In this document: one piece after another, positions 5,631 through 6,818 of the stretch
Numbering within the stretch: position 1 is the stretch's first letter
How the letters are laid out: each line of letters begins with the position of its first letter
From: Fimbriimonadaceae bacterium
GTDB taxonomy: Bacteria > Armatimonadota > Fimbriimonadia > Fimbriimonadales > Fimbriimonadaceae
NCBI GenBank assembly: GCA_022842565.1
Contig: JALHPH010000010.1
Location: 8,205 to 15,022 of the forward strand
Length of the DNA: 6,818 bases
Reading direction: 5' to 3'
The notes under the pieces: model-generated
Database searches by the model: none
Seen by the model: the letters and a program-made list of their open reading frames with translations, nothing else
Told to the model about the DNA's origin: nothing
Program-made: the position numbers and the translations under genes

Positions 5631-5665
5631 GGGCCAAGATGAGGAGTGCGACTTCATCTTGGTCT
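5631..5665 (+). other. Inverted repeat enclosing the propeller gene's start codon
   Basis: CCAAGATGA (5634-5642) and TCATCTTGG (5654-5662) are exact reverse complements. Two G-T pairs and one G-C pair could extend the stem to 12 bp at 5631 and 5665. The 11-nt loop, GGAGTGCGACT, contains both the purine-rich site and the GTG start at 5646-5648. No T tract follows, so it does not look like an intrinsic terminator for the peroxiredoxin gene. It may act as an operator or as an mRNA structure that presents the start codon. Confidence 0.45.
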
Positions 5666-6818
5666 CATCGTTGCCGCCCTCGCCGGGCTCGCGAGCGTGG
5701 TCTCCGCGCAGAATCAGCTACCGACTCCGCGCTATGGGCCGAGTATTGAGCGCCTTCACTCCTACCCCATCCTGAACGGGCGCTCGCCCGCCAGCCCCAC
5801 GCTTTCGCCCGATGGCACTCGGATCGTCTTCGGCTGGAACCAGACCGGTGCTTTCAAACGCGATCTGTGGATGATGGAGTACCCGAGCGGCGCGCGACGC
5901 CAAATCATGGCCGCCGACACCCTAGAGCGCTTACCGAACCAAGACGACGCTCGCACTGAAGAGCAGAAGAAGGAAGAACTCACCTACGACGGCGGCTTTA
6001 CTTCGCCGGTCGAATGGTCGCCGGACAGTCAGGAATTCATTTTCGGATACCGCGGTCGCACGTGGATCATGGATCGCGACGGCAAGAACGCCAAGCCGCT
6101 ATTCGATGGCGCATTCTATCCCTATTCGGTTTCGTATACGCCTGATGAGAAGTACCTGCTGATGATCGCTGACGGCAACTTAGTTCGATTCGATCGCAAG
6201 ACCCGCGAGATGAAGCAGCTCACCTTCATTTCCAGGCCCGGAACGTCCCTCGGTTTCTACTCCGTTTCGCCTGACGGAAAGCGCATTGCGGTGGGCTGGA
6301 GCGACTCGTCCAAGTTCGGCTCGCACATCATGATGGACTTCACCAAGGAGCGCAGCGAGGTACGGGGTATCAGCCGGATGTGGAACGGAAACCGCGCGAT
6401 CGACGCTCAACTCGGGCTTGTCGGCATTGATGGGGGCATGGTCCAATACATCACCGGAATCCCGCGTTTCCACTGGCTGATGGACGTGGTTTGGTCGCCG
6501 GACAACTCGCAACTCTTCGCGGGGTGGAAGACCGAAGATCATAAGACCTTCACACTCACTCACGTTTTTGGTAACAACCCCGAGGGCCGCAATGTCTATG
6601 CTGAAACCGCGCCCTCGAACTACATCAATAACTGGCGTCCGATGGTGTGGCGACGCGATGGCGAGGGGCTGCTACTGGGCACCGATGTTTTGGCAGGGAA
6701 GTTCGCTCACAGATCCATCGTTGAGATCAAGCCGAATGGGCAAGTGGCCCGTACTGTCTTTAACGAAAAGTACGATGTCGGCAACTTCACGCGGCCGAAG
6801 CATTCCGATCGCCTGGTC
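5646..6818 (+). CDS. Exported PD40 beta-propeller protein, likely S9 peptidase or TolB-like N-terminal part (3' end outside window)
   Basis: 391 codons are visible and the frame is still open at the right edge. The N-terminus MRLHLGLIVAALAGLASVVSA is a signal peptide with likely cleavage after VSA at residue 21. Six WD40-like PD40 repeats follow: SPDG at 54, WSPDS at 124, YTPDE at 164, SPDG at 208, WSPDN at 283 and WRRDG at 335, consistent with a six-bladed or larger propeller. Such propellers occur at the N-terminus of prolyl oligopeptidase/DPP-IV (S9) peptidases, in TolB-like proteins, and before amidohydrolase domains; the missing C-terminus decides between them. The GTG at 5646 is the only plausible start after the in-frame TGA at 5640. 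A GAGGAG purine run overlaps it with zero spacing. It may be cotranscribed with the peroxiredoxin gene. Confidence 0.8.
   Translation, partial: MRLHLGLIVAALAGLASVVSAQNQLPTPRYGPSIERLHSYPILNGRSPASPTLSPDGTRIVFGWNQTGAFKRDLWMMEYPSGARRQIMAADTLERLPNQDDARTEEQKKEELTYDGGFTSPVEWSPDSQEFIFGYRGRTWIMDRDGKNAKPLFDGAFYPYSVSYTPDEKYLLMIADGNLVRFDRKTREMKQLTFISRPGTSLGFYSVSPDGKRIAVGWSDSSKFGSHIMMDFTKERSEVRGISRMWNGNRAIDAQLGLVGIDGGMVQYITGIPRFHWLMDVVWSPDNSQLFAGWKTEDHKTFTLTHVFGNNPEGRNVYAETAPSNYINNWRPMVWRRDGEGLLLGTDVLAGKFAHRSIVEIKPNGQVARTVFNEKYDVGNFTRPKHSDRLV

Noticed and set aside
5718..6563. Minus-strand open frames in the right part of the window
   Set aside because: They oppose a continuous plus-strand frame with a signal peptide and six PD40 repeats that runs off the right edge, so they are shadows.

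Overview
The window is ordinary chromosomal DNA, densely coded and moderately GC-rich. It holds eight protein genes, two of which are cut by the window edges. I see no rRNA, tRNA, CRISPR array, insertion sequence, phage gene or attachment site. The exported proteins and the split glycine dehydrogenase point to a bacterium. The gene set (transketolase; lepB-rplS-trmD; gcvH with a separate gcvPA; redoxins; an exported beta-propeller protein) would fit an Armatimonadota/Fimbriimonas-like or similar deep-branching lineage, but that placement is a guess from general impression, not something the sequence proves.

Layout. From 2 to 595 (+) is the C-terminal third of transketolase, followed by a 17-bp perfect hairpin that separates it from the convergent operon. 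On the minus strand, trmD (1937-2653) runs into rplS (1512-1865) and then lepB (652-1515); rplS and lepB overlap by 4 bp (ATGA). On the plus strand, starting 35 bp from the trmD start, gcvH (2689-3066) and gcvPA (3071-4396) encode the lipoyl carrier and the alpha half of the glycine decarboxylase P-protein. The gcvPA stop lies 2 bp from the end of a convergent minus-strand gene for a membrane-anchored or exported thioredoxin-fold protein (4399-5109). That gene is divergent, across 34 bp, from a peroxiredoxin gene (5144-5617, +). Just downstream (5646 to the edge, +) begins an exported six-repeat PD40 beta-propeller protein, probably the N-terminal part of an S9-type peptidase or a TolB-like protein.

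How they fit together. trmD, rplS and lepB form a translation/secretion housekeeping operon. gcvH and gcvPA belong to the glycine cleavage system, whose other parts (gcvPB, gcvT, lpd) are not here. The two thiol proteins form a plausible redox pair that shares a regulatory region, one cytoplasmic and one at or outside the membrane. The exported propeller protein would be a client of the lepB signal peptidase.

The most notable non-coding signal is at the gene starts. Both divergent gene pairs have tiny intergenic gaps (34 and 35 bp), each holding two back-to-back sigma70-like -10 hexamers. For trmD, gcvH and the peroxiredoxin gene the hexamer (CATAAT, TAGAAT, CATAAT) ends exactly 6 nt before the start codon, which predicts leaderless mRNAs. 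I did not find a convincing novel defence, mobile or RNA-based system here.
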